From Symbiodinium natans (lineage: Eukaryota; Sar; Dinophyceae; Suessiales; Symbiodiniaceae), in NCBI GenBank assembly GCA_905221605.1, contig CAJNDS010000779.1, positions 882,501-946,500 of the forward strand: a stretch of 64,000 nt of DNA, given 5' to 3'. Shown here piece after piece: positions 22,901-33,248 of the stretch. The translations under genes and the position numbers were made by a program. Under the pieces are notes generated by a model. That model was not told where the DNA came from, ran no database searches, and saw only the letters and a program-made list of their open reading frames with translations. Numbering within the stretch: the stretch's first letter is position 1; each line of letters starts with the position of its first letter.

Positions 22901-24201
22901 AGTATAAGGGGGAGGACACGGACTCAGCGCCGCGCTCTCGGAACGGTTGTTACAACCGTCCTTTAGAATTCTTATGTGTTGCATTGGCGGTTTTTTGCTC
23001 GCCTATTTTGATTAGGGAATGTCCGCTGTTGTTTGGGCTTCGGTTTCCACTGAATTATTTTCGTTGTCGCTCGGAACAGTTTTCACAGCCAACCTGTACG
23101 CGTTGCATTGACGTTTTGTTTGTTCGCTTCTTGTTACTAGGGAATGTCCGCCGTTTGTTGGGTTAAGGTTTCCACTGAATTATTTCGGTGGTTTAGCGTT
23201 GTCTTTGTTGTCGTTCGGAACGGTTGTCAAAACTGTTCTTTAGAATTTGTTATGTGTTACATTGACGGTGTTTGCTCACTTCTTTTTGTTGGGGAACGTC
23301 CGCTGTTTTTGGGTTAAGGGTTCCACTGAATCCTTTCAAATTCCGACTTCCTCACCGAATTTTCAGAAGCTGTGCTTCCGAAGTTTTGTTTCCCACATTG
23401 AAACCGCTTCAGACGCTGCCGACCCACCCCCCCCCCCCCCCCCCCCCCCCCCCGGCTCTCTCGGGCCTCCTCATCCTCGGCTCTGCACCAAGCTCCCGAC
23501 CCTTGCAAACTGATTATGTTCACTTTTACCCTGTTATCTTGGCAAATAGTCCTGAATTGCACAAGACTAAGACTCATGAAAATTGCCTAGAGGCACTGAT
23601 TTAGCGCCAAACTAATCCATCTGGCACTGGTTCAGCGCCATGTAATTATTATCAAAACCTAAAGCTGTAGGCACGAATTCAGCACCTGTCAAACCCAAGA
23701 AAAACCCAAGCAAAACGAACGTGCCTGGTTTCTGTCCCAGCCGCCCTGGTGTCCAGCGCCAGGAAGAGGGGCTTTGGACGCAGGGCATTGGCTTGACGAC
23801 TATTTTTTCGTCCTAAGTTCTGGACCTGTTTGGTGGAACTTCTGGACCCTTGCATTACTTCTATGATTTCTGGGATAGTCCCTTTTTATCTATATGTCAG
23901 ACTCTCCTGCTTTTGTCCGTAGCAGCCAACCCGTTTTTTGTTTGCAGGTTCTGTCCTACCGGGGTGCGATTCTTCTAAACTTTTCTGAACAGGCATGGTT
24001 TGACACTCTCAGCCGAATTCCGTAATTGTTTCCTACACACAGGTATACAGACTTAGGTTTTTTTAAATAGTTATTATGGTTAAATTCATAGGTGTTTGTC
24101 TCAGCAACGCGCTCGAGGCATTGTTCCAGCTCAAGAGCGCTGCAAAAAATGAAATCACTACACCCGGCTCATTCCCTCATTCCCGACTGAGCATCAGCAA
24201 G
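19989..24201. mobile_element. 4.2 kb palindromic (foldback-type) element with ~2.06-kb inverted arms
   Basis: The left arm, 19989-22048, is repeated in inverted orientation at 22119-24201 with only scattered substitutions and small indels, around a 70-bp spacer. The outer ends are CTTGCTGATGCTCAG and its complement. A GTTT direct repeat flanks the element (19985-19988 and 24202-24205), a possible 4-bp target duplication. Each arm has about three degenerate ~125-bp tandem units, a poly-G/C tract (20725-20750 and 23427-23452), TTTAGGG traces and a terminal GGGAATGAGGGAATGAGCC block. No transposase was recognised. A 96-codon ORF is present in both arms (21274-21564 plus, 22594-22884 minus) with the same translation. 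The alternative is an assembly or read-hairpin artefact, but the arms differ at several places. Confidence 0.75.
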
Positions 24202-25089
24202 GTTTGCAGCTTGGGGAAAACCGACCGCACCTCCTGCTCAAACTCCTCAAAAACCTTAAGCCTGCACATCCTAGAACCTTTGGCCGGAAGGAATCCACTT
24301 TGCTTTCGTAGGGAGGCACGTACCTTTTGGCTTATACGCCCCTATGGAACCCACGATCATGCAGGGAACCCAGTTCCCCAAAAACACACACAACGCCCTC
24401 AACCCTTTTGCAACACGCTGCCTCCTTTTAACTCCTTTTGCAACGGCCTTTGGATATTTCTTGACCCTAAACCCCGCCTGTAAGTAAGGTGACGGGCTTT
24501 CAATTCCCCAATTTCCTACGAAGAACCCGTAAGGTTCCCTACAACCGACCCGAAACCATTGAGGAAACCCGTGCCGCGGGCTGATCCAGCTCAGTGAAGG
24601 CGGCCTGAAAAGCCTCCCAGGAGTTTCGGGTGTTCAGGGTTTTAGGGTGTTTTTGCCACCCGCCCAGCTGACAAGGGTTTTTAGGGCTTAGACGTCTCGG
24701 TTCGACTGGACTAGGCCGGTTTCTATGGTTTAGGGTTTCTCCTCCAGAAACTCAGATGTGGGGCTCTGAGGGCTCCGGGCTCAAGGCCAGTAGGTCGGCC
24801 CCTGGCTTTGGGTGTGAGGGAGTTGGGCATCGCATTTGCTGGGATGTTCTAGGCGCGTGTAGGTCGGGTCCATGGTGTGTTTGTAGAGACCGGGCTATGC
24901 AAGTCTCTTGGGTTAAAAGGGCGGGTCCAGCTCCGATTGTGGTGGGAGTTACTTCATGCCGCGCACCAACATAGCACGCATGACTCAGTCGCAGCACAAG
25001 CTCCAACCTTAATTTCATTCAGGGCTGGGATTTGCTGTAGCCAGTCGTTTCGGGAAACCTGATCCTGTCCCCTGCTGTCTTTAACTTTC
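24202..25089. other. No gene seen between palindrome and AP2 copy 2
   Basis: Unique sequence with a few TTTAGGG fragments near 24640 and 24730. Confidence 0.4.
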
Positions 25090-27597
25090 CTACACCCACT
25101 CCTTCCAAGGACCTTGTGATACGGGAAAGCCCCGAAGTCCTCGCATATATGTTTTCCTCCCGAGCAGCTGGTGAAGGTTCTGGAGCAGCTGTGCCAAATC
25201 CACAGGGCTTCTCAGCTCCAAGATCGCCTGCCCTTGGGGCCACAGCTGCAACACAGGTTGCTTCTCTGCTGTCAGCTGCACCAAAAGCCATCCACGTGCA
25301 TCCGTCACGATTGCCAAAAGGGGTGCTGTCGGTGTCTCGGACAGGAAGCCGGCCAAGACCGCGCAGCTTTGGGCCATGGCCGCGAGGAAGAGAGCGTGCC
25401 TGGCCTCCGTGCTTACGCTGGAGCCGAGGCAGCGCTTCGCTTCAACAACGGCGATGGGCGAGTCGCCGTCGAACAGTGCGTAGTCGGCTTTCCCGGCAAA
25501 GGGAGATGATTCGGGAAGAGGCTCTTCGGGCGCCAGATGCAGCGCGTATTTCCGGCAGAAGTGGACCAAGATGATGTCCAGCACCATCCTCACCTGCGCC
25601 TCGTTGCCCTGGAAGCCGGAATTCAGGGACCAGGAGTCCCGGCGAAAGGCAGCAGGCGCAAAAACTGCGAACCGGTCGTCCAACTGTTCCATGAGCTTCC
25701 TGGTTCCGAACGCTTTGGTGGAGACACCGTCCGGAAGGGCGTGCATCCCAGCTGTCCCTCCCATTCTCTCCGGTAGCATGCGTGCCTCAACTTCGAGTCC
25801 TGGGGGAGCTGGCACCTCAAAAGGCCATGGCACGACGCGGATGAGGTCATCGGGAGCAAAGCGAGAAGAGCAGCAGGACGGACGTTGGCTCTCTATGCTT
25901 TCTGATTCTGGAGATCGCCGTGCGCTCGTTCTCCTCATGCTGTAGCTATTGTAGTGCATCTGAGTCTTGGAATCGGTGTTCTCGAGCTTCTCACCAAGCA
26001 GCGGCACTAGCTTCGTCTCTGTCAGGCCTGTGGCCGGTGCTGCATGAGGGCGAGAATGCGCATAGACAGTCCCTGGTGATTTCGGGAAGAAGTTGGTGGG
26101 CCCTCCCACGGCTGCCGATGCCGCATCGAAAGCCGTGGCAGCCTGCAGCTCACTCGGGAAGTGGCCGAGAAACTTGCGCTGACACGTGGCTCGGAACACT
26201 CCTTTCCGCTTGGAAACGCCCATGAATCGGGAGGTCTTGCCTGCTGGCACAAGTTCACTTTGCCATGATTCCTCGCAAAAATAATCGGACTGCTCAGGGA
26301 AGTTAAGCGAGTGTAAGCGGACAGAGCGGCAGGCGTCGCTGCAGCGGATTGCATGGTCATAAGCCCTTGCAGCTTCGAGTCCACGACCGAAAGTACCCAG
26401 CCATCTACTTTGTCCATTCACTCGGAACCTGGCCTCAAAGCGCCTGCCTCGCTGATAAACCCCGCGATAGCCGCGCCTGTGAGGCTCCTTTGCCAGACGA
26501 TCCAGACGGCCTTCCGCCTGCAGGATCTCGTCGTCTGCTGGGACCCTTTGCGGAAAGTTCCGCTTGCACGCAGCCAGTCCCAAAACCACGCTGGCGGCAT
26601 CATAGCGGGCAGCCGCTGCGTGCTCCGACTCGAAGGTGCCCAAGTGAACTTGTCTAGAACTGTTCGGGCCAACAATTCTAGCCCGCCACTTGCCAGTGTG
26701 CCAATGAACCCCTCGAAATTCAGACTGCCGATCGGCAGGCATGCGTTCGGACGCCAGGGTCGACGACGCGAGTTCCCAACTTGATGGCGCAAAATTTGTA
26801 CGGCCCGCTCCGGCCAGCGAAGCTGCGTCAAAAGCTTTGGCAGCTTGAAGCTCAGTGGCAAACGTGCCCAGATATTTGCCTGCAACCCACGCGCAATACT
26901 TTTGGGTGGCTCTTTGGTAGTGCACGCCCATAAACCGCGATGTCTTCCCTGCAGGAATAGGCTCGTCCTGCCAGGAGCCTTCAGAAAAGAAATCCGACTC
27001 CTCCAGGAAGTTCAATCTTGCTAGCTTCTGGGAGCGGGGCACGTGGCCCAGCCTCTCAGCTCGAAGGGCTGTATCGTAGGCTTTGGCCGCATCGAGCTCG
27101 TCCGCAAAGGTTCCCAAATAAAGCAACGTTCCATTCTTCATGATTTGCGCCGCCCACCCGCTACCCTGCCGCCACACGCCGTTGTACGAGGATGCCTTCG
27201 GCTTGGCTGCAAGACGCAACTTGACATCAAGAAGCTCATGTTCAGATGGTAGCTTCGCCGGGAAGTTGCTCTGCGAGCCGGGCCCTCTCAGCACAACTCT
27301 AGCTGCATCATATTTTCGTGCTGCTGAAAGCTCATCCTCGAAAACTCCCAAGTGATACCGCTGCATGGTCTTCGGGTCTCTGATGCAAGCAGCCCACTTC
27401 CCAGCAAGGCCTTTCCAGTGCACCCCTACGTACTGAGACTGCCTGACAGCCTTGCGAGGGGCATTTGCCGTCGTTGCAGCCGAATGAGCCCGCGCAGTGC
27501 AAAGGCGACCGATTGGCAACGTTCGCACATGCATCCATGCAAATCTCTTCATCTGAAGTCCAAGCGGTGGGACGAATGCAGATGCTAGATGTTCCAT
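25090..27597 (-). CDS. Six AP2 domains fused to PD-(D/E)XK-like nuclease domain, copy 2
   Basis: Paralogue of the 11.7-14.2 kb gene, on the same strand and also intronless. ATGs at 27597 and 27552; the second (MKRFAWMHVRTLPIGRLCTA) aligns with the start of copy 1 and again looks like a basic targeting presequence. Counting from a GTG at 27609, the AP2 domains lie near residues 56-117, 139-200, 222-274, 293-353, 378-438 and 460-508. The nuclease-like residues E670, D709, E723 and K725 are all kept. The linker after the sixth AP2 has an insertion of about 20 residues compared with copy 1. The last ~25 residues are in a different frame from copy 1 because of a small indel near 25160. By eye the two proteins are about 70-75% identical. 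That both copies keep long ORFs and catalytic-type residues suggests selection on the protein. The exact role is unknown. Confidence 0.8.
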   Translation of the reverse strand: MEHLASAFVPPLGLQMKRFAWMHVRTLPIGRLCTARAHSAATTANAPRKAVRQSQYVGVHWKGLAGKWAACIRDPKTMQRYHLGVFEDELSAARKYDAARVVLRGPGSQSNFPAKLPSEHELLDVKLRLAAKPKASSYNGVWRQGSGWAAQIMKNGTLLYLGTFADELDAAKAYDTALRAERLGHVPRSQKLARLNFLEESDFFSEGSWQDEPIPAGKTSRFMGVHYQRATQKYCAWVAGKYLGTFATELQAAKAFDAASLAGAGRTNFAPSSWELASSTLASERMPADRQSEFRGVHWHTGKWRARIVGPNSSRQVHLGTFESEHAAAARYDAASVVLGLAACKRNFPQRVPADDEILQAEGRLDRLAKEPHRRGYRGVYQRGRRFEARFRVNGQSRWLGTFGRGLEAARAYDHAIRCSDACRSVRLHSLNFPEQSDYFCEESWQSELVPAGKTSRFMGVSKRKGVFRATCQRKFLGHFPSELQAATAFDAASAAVGGPTNFFPKSPGTVYAHSRPHAAPATGLTETKLVPLLGEKLENTDSKTQMHYNSYSMRRTSARRSPESESIESQRPSCCSSRFAPDDLIRVVPWPFEVPAPPGLEVEARMLPERMGGTAGMHALPDGVSTKAFGTRKLMEQLDDRFAVFAPAAFRRDSWSLNSGFQGNEAQVRMVLDIILVHFCRKYALHLAPEEPLPESSPFAGKADYALFDGDSPIAVVEAKRCLGSSVSTEARHALFLAAMAQSCAVLAGFLSETPTAPLLAIVTDARGWLLVQLTAEKQPVLQLWPQGQAILELRSPVDLAQLLQNLHQLLGRKTYMRGLRGFPVSQGPWKEWV

Positions 27598-28528
27598 GGC
27601 AGACACCACAGGGCCACCGAACTACCGGTGCCTGATTGTTTGCAATGGGTTGGTGATCAAAGGTTGGCTCGGCGGCGCATGCTAAGCAACACGTGCCTAC
27701 ACCTGCCCAACATGGCCCAGCAATCAGCGTCCAACCTCCTGCCACACAGGCTTCAGCGTGTCGTTGACCACCTCGCGAAGCTACAAACTTGGAGATGCTA
27801 GGGTTTAGCTTGTGGCGGCATTTGTTCACGGTCACGAATTGTAATCGGAATGCACGCAACACTCCTGCAGCACCAGCCTTGGTGCGATGGAGTTCGACGA
27901 CTTGGCCGGAGATTAGGACTGCTCGCACGATGCCTTGGCACCCGGCGAAGCCGCTTGTATGTCCTAGCAGCACTGGTGCCACGTGAACGGTTGAACGCTC
28001 AACAAAACCAGTTCCGCCCGGGAGGCACCGCGAGGAGGTCCGCTAATGCTTGCACGCTGAGGCGCGCACAGAACCTCAGCTCCCAGTTTCAGGGTGCTAA
28101 GGTTCGGGGCAAGGGGGCGCATCTTATAGCAAAGAAAGTAAGTTGCGTCGAGCCTGCAAAGCCCCTCAAAAAAAGTGCCATTCATGACGACACCTACTAG
28201 GACATTGAGTCTCCAAGCCAAAAAAAGAACTGTCTTCAAGGGGCGGATCGCTCAGGCCGATCATCTCCGTGTTCGGCAGGTCCGCTGCCTTCACGACGAC
28301 CCCGTAAACCTGTGGCCGGTGCGGGCCGGAACTAAAACTCCGGCTTTGAAAGGGGACGTTCGTATGACTAGGGGACTAGTTCAGGGCAGTGTTCAGATTA
28401 TGTATAGAATACGAGTGTATTGAAGTGGTGGAGGACTTGGGGGAACAGCGAAGCAAGGCTTTTCTGGAGGCTCTAATGGCTGCTTTTTCCGAGGGGGAGG
28501 GGGGTGGGGAGGGGGGTTGTGGTGCGAG

Positions 28529-28606
28529 CAAGCCCGCGAAAGCATCAAGCATGTCATAAAGCAAGCCATCTCCATGATGCCCTTCAGCTGCCGGCGCATG
28601 TTATAA
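28529..28606 (+). CDS. Candidate terminal exon
   Basis: AG acceptor, then QARESIKHVIKQAISMMPFS and a TAA stop: 25 residues, amphipathic. The upstream exon is unknown. Confidence 0.28.
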   Translation, partial: QARESIKHVIKQAISMMPFSCRRML

Positions 28607-28744
28607 CGACACCGAGATCCAACTCTGCATAAAAGGCCATGCCTACATGTTCCTCGCCTCCTGTGCCTGCATATAACTCCACATCCCTCCATTACTCCCC
28701 CTTCGACCCTAAAACCCTAAGATGCCCGACCCTCTCCCGTTTAA

Positions 28745-28870
28745 GGGTTTAGGGTTTCAGGGGTTTAGGATTTAAGGGGTTTAAGGGGTTTAAGGGTTTA
28801 AGGGGTTTAAGGGGTTTAAGGGGTTTAAGGGGTTTAAGGGGTTTAAGGGGTTTAAGGGGTTCAAGGTGTT
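28745..28870. repeat. GGGTTTAAG tandem repeat
   Basis: Ten to eleven copies of a 10-bp variant, GGGGTTTAAG. Confidence 0.88.
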
Positions 28871-28918
28871 TAGGGGGTTTAGGGTGTAGGAACGAAGGGG
28901 GCCCAAGATGAAATCTGC

Positions 28919-29753
28919 CCAAGGCGGCCTGCTGGATGTAGCTCCTTGGGGCATCATGGGCAACTCTATGCTCCGGTTTCTGCAGGTCATGGGTTCTTGT
29001 CAAGGGTTTAGGGCTTAGGGTTTAGGGTTTAGGGTTTTGAGGTCGAAGCTTGCACTTTGTTGCTTTACCTTGGACCCGTTGCGCCTTCATCTCACGAGTC
29101 CTTCAGAAGCCTGTGCGTCCGCATCCCTCCAGGCCGAGGCGCACGTGCACCAGGCTCTGACGGAGCATCAGCTGCCGTGGAGGAGGCCGGGGCACATGGT
29201 CCCGGTAGATGGTGATGGCCTGCATAAACTCGAGGTAAGCCCCAAGGCTGCAGAACTTGGCAGGCGATGGGGCAAAGTTGGATCCGCAAACACTGAGGGC
29301 GGAGCGATGGTAAGTCGCGGCTTTCGTCCGGAAGCCTGCCCAGGAAGCAAGAGAACCCCAGAAACCTACATTGGCCTCACAGCGCTGTCGCGGAGGAAGC
29401 CTCGCAAGGCCCTGCGAATCGTCGGCTAAACACGGGTGCGCGCGGCCTTGCGTGTGAGGATGCCACCCAGCTCCAGCTCGTGCCTCGGCGCCGGCAGCCC
29501 TTACCGTTCTCAATTCCGGTTGCCCCAACAGTTGCTGGCCCGGGTCTGGAGCTTCGGAATGGCAGATATGTGCAGGTTTAGGGCTTTTGGGGCCTTTGGG
29601 TGTCTTAGGGGGATGGGGGCCGCTTGTTCAGGAACCCTAAACCCTAAACCCTAAGCCCTAAACCCAGGAGCCCGGGTAGCTCCTTTTTCCCCAAGCAGAG
29701 CTTCGCGTCAGGAAGCTGAAGTCGATCCTTCTCGCCTGTACTGCCACACGTCT
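28919..29753 (-). CDS. Unidentified multi-exon gene, partial
   Basis: Phase-consistent exons: 29672-29753 (RRVAVQARRIDFSFLTRSSA, GC donor), 29511-29557 (PDPGQQLLGQPELRT, GTAAGG donor) and about 29115-29232 (AITIYRDHVPRPPPRQLMLR, then VHVRLGLEG). A further candidate is 28919-28979 (KPEHRVAHDAPRSYIQQAAL, GC donor), whose phase does not fit the previous donor. Before the first exon the sense strand has CCCAAACC-type repeats and after it TTTAGGG, the pattern seen at other introns here. No family recognised. Confidence 0.45.
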
Positions 29754-29955
29754 CTGCAGCAGTCGGTTTGGGGTTTAAGGCAGCAGAGTGCCCGTCGAGC
29801 CATGCCCGTATGTAAACTCACACCTCGTGAGGATATGACACCTAATCATGGCACGAAAAAACCTAAACCCTAAAACCTAAACCCTACACCCTAAACCCTA
29901 AGCTAACCCAAGCTAACCCAAAAACCTCCAAAATCCCAAGAAGTATCATTGCCAT

Positions 29956-30064
29956 TGTCATACTTTGGGAGGTTCCCCCTTTATACGAACAGCCCTTAAT
30001 GAGATTTCTGTACCCCCTATTCCAATCCCAGGGCTGTTTGTATAAGGGGGAACATGTCATACTT
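29956..30064. mobile_element. MITE-like foldback with 10-bp target duplication
   Basis: Inverted ends TTCCCCCTTTATACGAACAGCCC and complement. Flanked on both sides by TGTCATACTT. Same family as 7751-7868. Confidence 0.78.
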
Positions 30065-30599
30065 TTCATGGTCCCTTGTACGAATAACCGACTCAAACCA
30101 ATGGTTCGGGGCTTGGCCAGCAGGAATGCTGGGACGTGCCTAGGGGCTGGTGGGCTGGGAGATAACGGGACAGACCAACAAAGCAACCCCACATTTTTGA
30201 CTCTAGTGGAGAGAGAGAGAGGGAGAGGGCAGTTTGGCGCGGTGCTTGCTGCACGTACCCCAACCTCGACGGGGTTCAAATTTTTCTGAGCGCGCGTCAA
30301 GTCTAAAACACAACGGCGCCACGACGTACAAAAAGCCTTGCACAGCCGTCCGTGCTAGTGCAAGCCTCGCAGCCTCCTACATAACCACGGTGCTCCAGAA
30401 ACCGGCAATTCCCCCCCCAGCACTCCTCTACCTGCACATGTTCCTTTAAGCCAGCAGCGTTGACATGGCCCAAGCACCTCAAGGTCAGATGAAGGAGGCC
30501 GGCTGCTGTGGCCCCCGCCCAGCAAGTGAACCTCTACAAAGCGGAACCCACGTGAGAGGAGGCGGATCCTGGAATCAACTCGGGGCCTTCTTTCGGGCT

Positions 30600-30690
30600 T
30601 AAGGGTTTAGGGTTTAGGGTTTAGGGTTTAGGGTTTAGGGTTTAGGGTTTAGGGTTTAGGGTTTAGGGTTTAGGGTTTAGGGTTTAGGGT
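30600..30690. repeat. TTTAGGG array
   Basis: Twelve to thirteen perfect units between two candidate minus-strand exons. Confidence 0.9.
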
Positions 30691-30714
30691 GTCCGAGCCT
30701 CTTGGAACCGGCCC

Positions 30715-30845
30715 CGCCTTTGAGTCCAGGGCGCATCGATCACAGAGGGGGCCGCCAAGCGAGGCTAGGGGTCCGGCAGCTTTGGAAATGGTTGCGCGGT
30801 TGATCATCTGGGAATAGGGTTCGCGGACTTCTGGGTGCAAGGCTC
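30715..30845 (-). CDS. Candidate exon
   Basis: AG acceptor, then LHPEVREPYSQMINRATISK AAGPLASLG and on, running up to the TTTAGGG array at 30600-30689. Next on the sense strand after the array is IRLLSRGFRFVE (about 30535-30575) with AG and GT signals. Phases do not clearly match. Confidence 0.3.
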
Positions 30846-30849
30846 CGGG

Positions 30850-32080
30850 CATCGTGATGGTCCAGGGTGTTACTTGCCCGTCACCCCACTGCTACACCCA
30901 GCTGATCAACCGGGCGGGGTCGGCCTAATCACCTGCGCCACGCCCCCTTCAAGAGCACTGCTGGCGTGAGGGCAGAAACTTTGCAAGGCGCAGGGAAGGA
31001 CGGAGTTAATGGAAAGCTGCTTGGTTAGGCCAACCTCGCCGCAGGGGTCCGGGGATCGGTATGGCTGAGCACCGACCAAGATGCTAGCCTAGGGCCTCTA
31101 GGGGTTCGATTAGGTCTGGAGTTCCTGAAATCATTGGCGAGATGCACACAGGGGAGAGCTTCAGAAATGTCGTGGTGTTGGCATTTCAAGCCACCTGTAT
31201 TCGGTGAGTGATCTTTACTAAGGTCGAATATAGGCCTCTACTCTACATAAACACCACTCAGCATCTCACAACCTGGCCGCGCACGGCCCGCTGCGACGAG
31301 GATGGCCCTGTCAAAACTCATGCGACTCATGCGCCACTATGCATGTGAGAGGATGGTGGTGGTCGCCACTCACCCCGCTCTTCAATCTTTCGAGCCTGGT
31401 CGGAAGCTGACAGGGAAGTCCCTACACGCCTCTAGGCTCTCCATTCGGGCCGAACTTCCACGTCAGCTCGGCATGGCTCGGCAGGATCGCAAACGGGCAA
31501 TGCAAGGAGTCCTGCCAAATCTCGCGACGCATCTACGCGCCGGCTGACAAACTGGGCCAGGGCTACTCGTACAGTGGCCCCGGCCCTAAGAGAAATGGCC
31601 TCCAAGTTCTATAGCTTTCTTTTGCAGAACATGGAGACACCTGCGTGCAGTGAATTGTGGCAGCTGAACTTCTGGATGCAGCCGTAGACAGGCGCCCGCA
31701 GGACGCTTTGCAGCCTAGCAGCCCACCTCTGCCTCGAGGCCCGGGACCTTCCGGTGCTGACTTTTGCAGGTGCAGCTGGGCATTCTCGTTCGGACGAGCC
31801 CGTGAAGATGTGCAGCCAAGACCGAAAATAAAAACCCGCATCCGGTAAACCCACAACGACCCCAGGGCGCAGCATCTGAGAAGGCTCATCTTGCCAAGAT
31901 GCCATTTCGTCTTGGGATGACTCCCGGTGTCCCTCCAGCTCTAGAGATTTTGAGGGTTTTGGTGCTGAGGCCTTTAGTAACTTTAGTATTAAGGGGGGCC
32001 CCCCCGGCCCTAACCCTAAAGGATTTTCGGGAACCCCTTCTGACTAAACCTTCGTCACTGCAGCCTTCGTCCTTCATCCT
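30850..32080. other. No firm gene seen
   Basis: Overlapping ORFs on both strands at 31563-31905 have equal claims; nothing was recognised. Confidence 0.3.
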
Positions 32081-32269
32081 CTATTGGAGTTTCAGAATGC
32101 AAGCAGAAGTCCTAAGTTCCTTGATATGGTCGCAATTGCATTCTAAGTGCCCCTTGCGGCTTCGGAATGGCAGATGTTCGGGCAGGAAGCACCGTTTGTC
32201 ATCCCACTCAGCAGCGTGGAACAATACCAGGGCTCTGTCGGGAAGAATCTGAGAAAGATCCGCTTTCAT
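32081..32269 (-). CDS. Small ORF, product unknown
   Basis: ATG and 62 codons with protein-like composition (MKADLSQILPDRALVLFHAA, then HLECNCDHIKELRTSACIL). No splice signals required and no family recognised. Confidence 0.3.
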   Translation of the reverse strand: MKADLSQILPDRALVLFHAAEWDDKRCFLPEHLPFRSRKGHLECNCDHIKELRTSACILKLQ

Positions 32270-33024
32270 TGAGCTTCGAGTTTCAGGGTTTGGGGTTCCT
32301 CTGCTTCGTGAGGTCCCTTACCCCCCCCCCCCCCTAAACCCTAAACCCTAAACCCTAAATAACTGGTGAGGCTAGACAAAGTGTTAGCAGTCTGCAAGTC
32401 AGCTCTTTAGTGTCAGTGGTGGCAGGCTGCCAAAGTACGAAAGCATCCAGCACTCCCACGAAGTACCCAAGAAATGGCTTTCAAGACCGCCACAGTACTT
32501 GCTTGTGGAACCTCTGAAAAAAAGGGGCTTGTGGCCCCGTAAAGCCCTAAACCCGAAACCCTAAACCCTTTTGACCCCGCGAGTTCAAACCCTAAACCCT
32601 AAACCCTAAACCCTAAACCCTACACCCTAAACCCTAAACCAATCACAGAACCCCCTGCAGAGCCAACTGGGGACATCTTCCACCTTCCGCAAGATGCCCC
32701 GCAAGGGGGAAGGGGAGCGCCTCTAAGGGTCTAGGGTTTAGGGTTTAGGTTTTAGGGTTTAGGGTTTAGGGGGGCTTTAGGGTTTCAGGGTTTCGGGGTC
32801 CTGAATAATTAGAAGAGGGTTTTGGGTGACTTACTATCGTATAACGTGAGGGAATATTAGATTTAATTCTTCCGACCCCCATAGTAGGGTTTGGGGTTCA
32901 GGGTTTGGGGGTCTTGCTGTGGTGGTTCTTTTGGGTCATCACAAAAAGCAGCCCCCAAAGATAGGACCTACGGAAAAGCCGGCCTTGGGTTCCCTAAGGT
33001 AAGGCTTTTGCCCAACACCCACAG

Positions 33025-33156
33025 GTTGTGCTGCCCTGCGAGGCAACTCGGCCCGTCCCCCTGCAGGCGTCGTGCACGATTCTTGCCGTCACTCAGCTCA
33101 GGACCAGCTCAAGTCTCTGCGCCCTCTACCACATGGAGCAAACTCCAAGGCTCTAA
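33025..33156 (+). CDS. Candidate terminal exon
   Basis: AG acceptor, then 43 codons (VVLPCEATRPVPLQASCTIL and on) to TAA. CCCTAAA repeats follow directly. Confidence 0.28.
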   Translation, partial: VVLPCEATRPVPLQASCTILAVTQLRTSSSLCALYHMEQTPRL

Positions 33157-33248
33157 AACAACCCTAAACCCTAAACCCTAAACCCTAAGCACATTTGAGT
33201 GGACAGCCTCGTGGCCCTCACTCACAAAGGTTAGGGTTCCTGGTTTAC

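Noticed and set aside
28930-29000. Plus-strand exon reading GLLDVAPWGIMGNSMLRFLQ
   Set aside because: Good splice signals, but the neighbouring minus-strand exons and repeat orientation favour the minus reading KPEHRVAHDAPRSYIQQAAL. Not settled.
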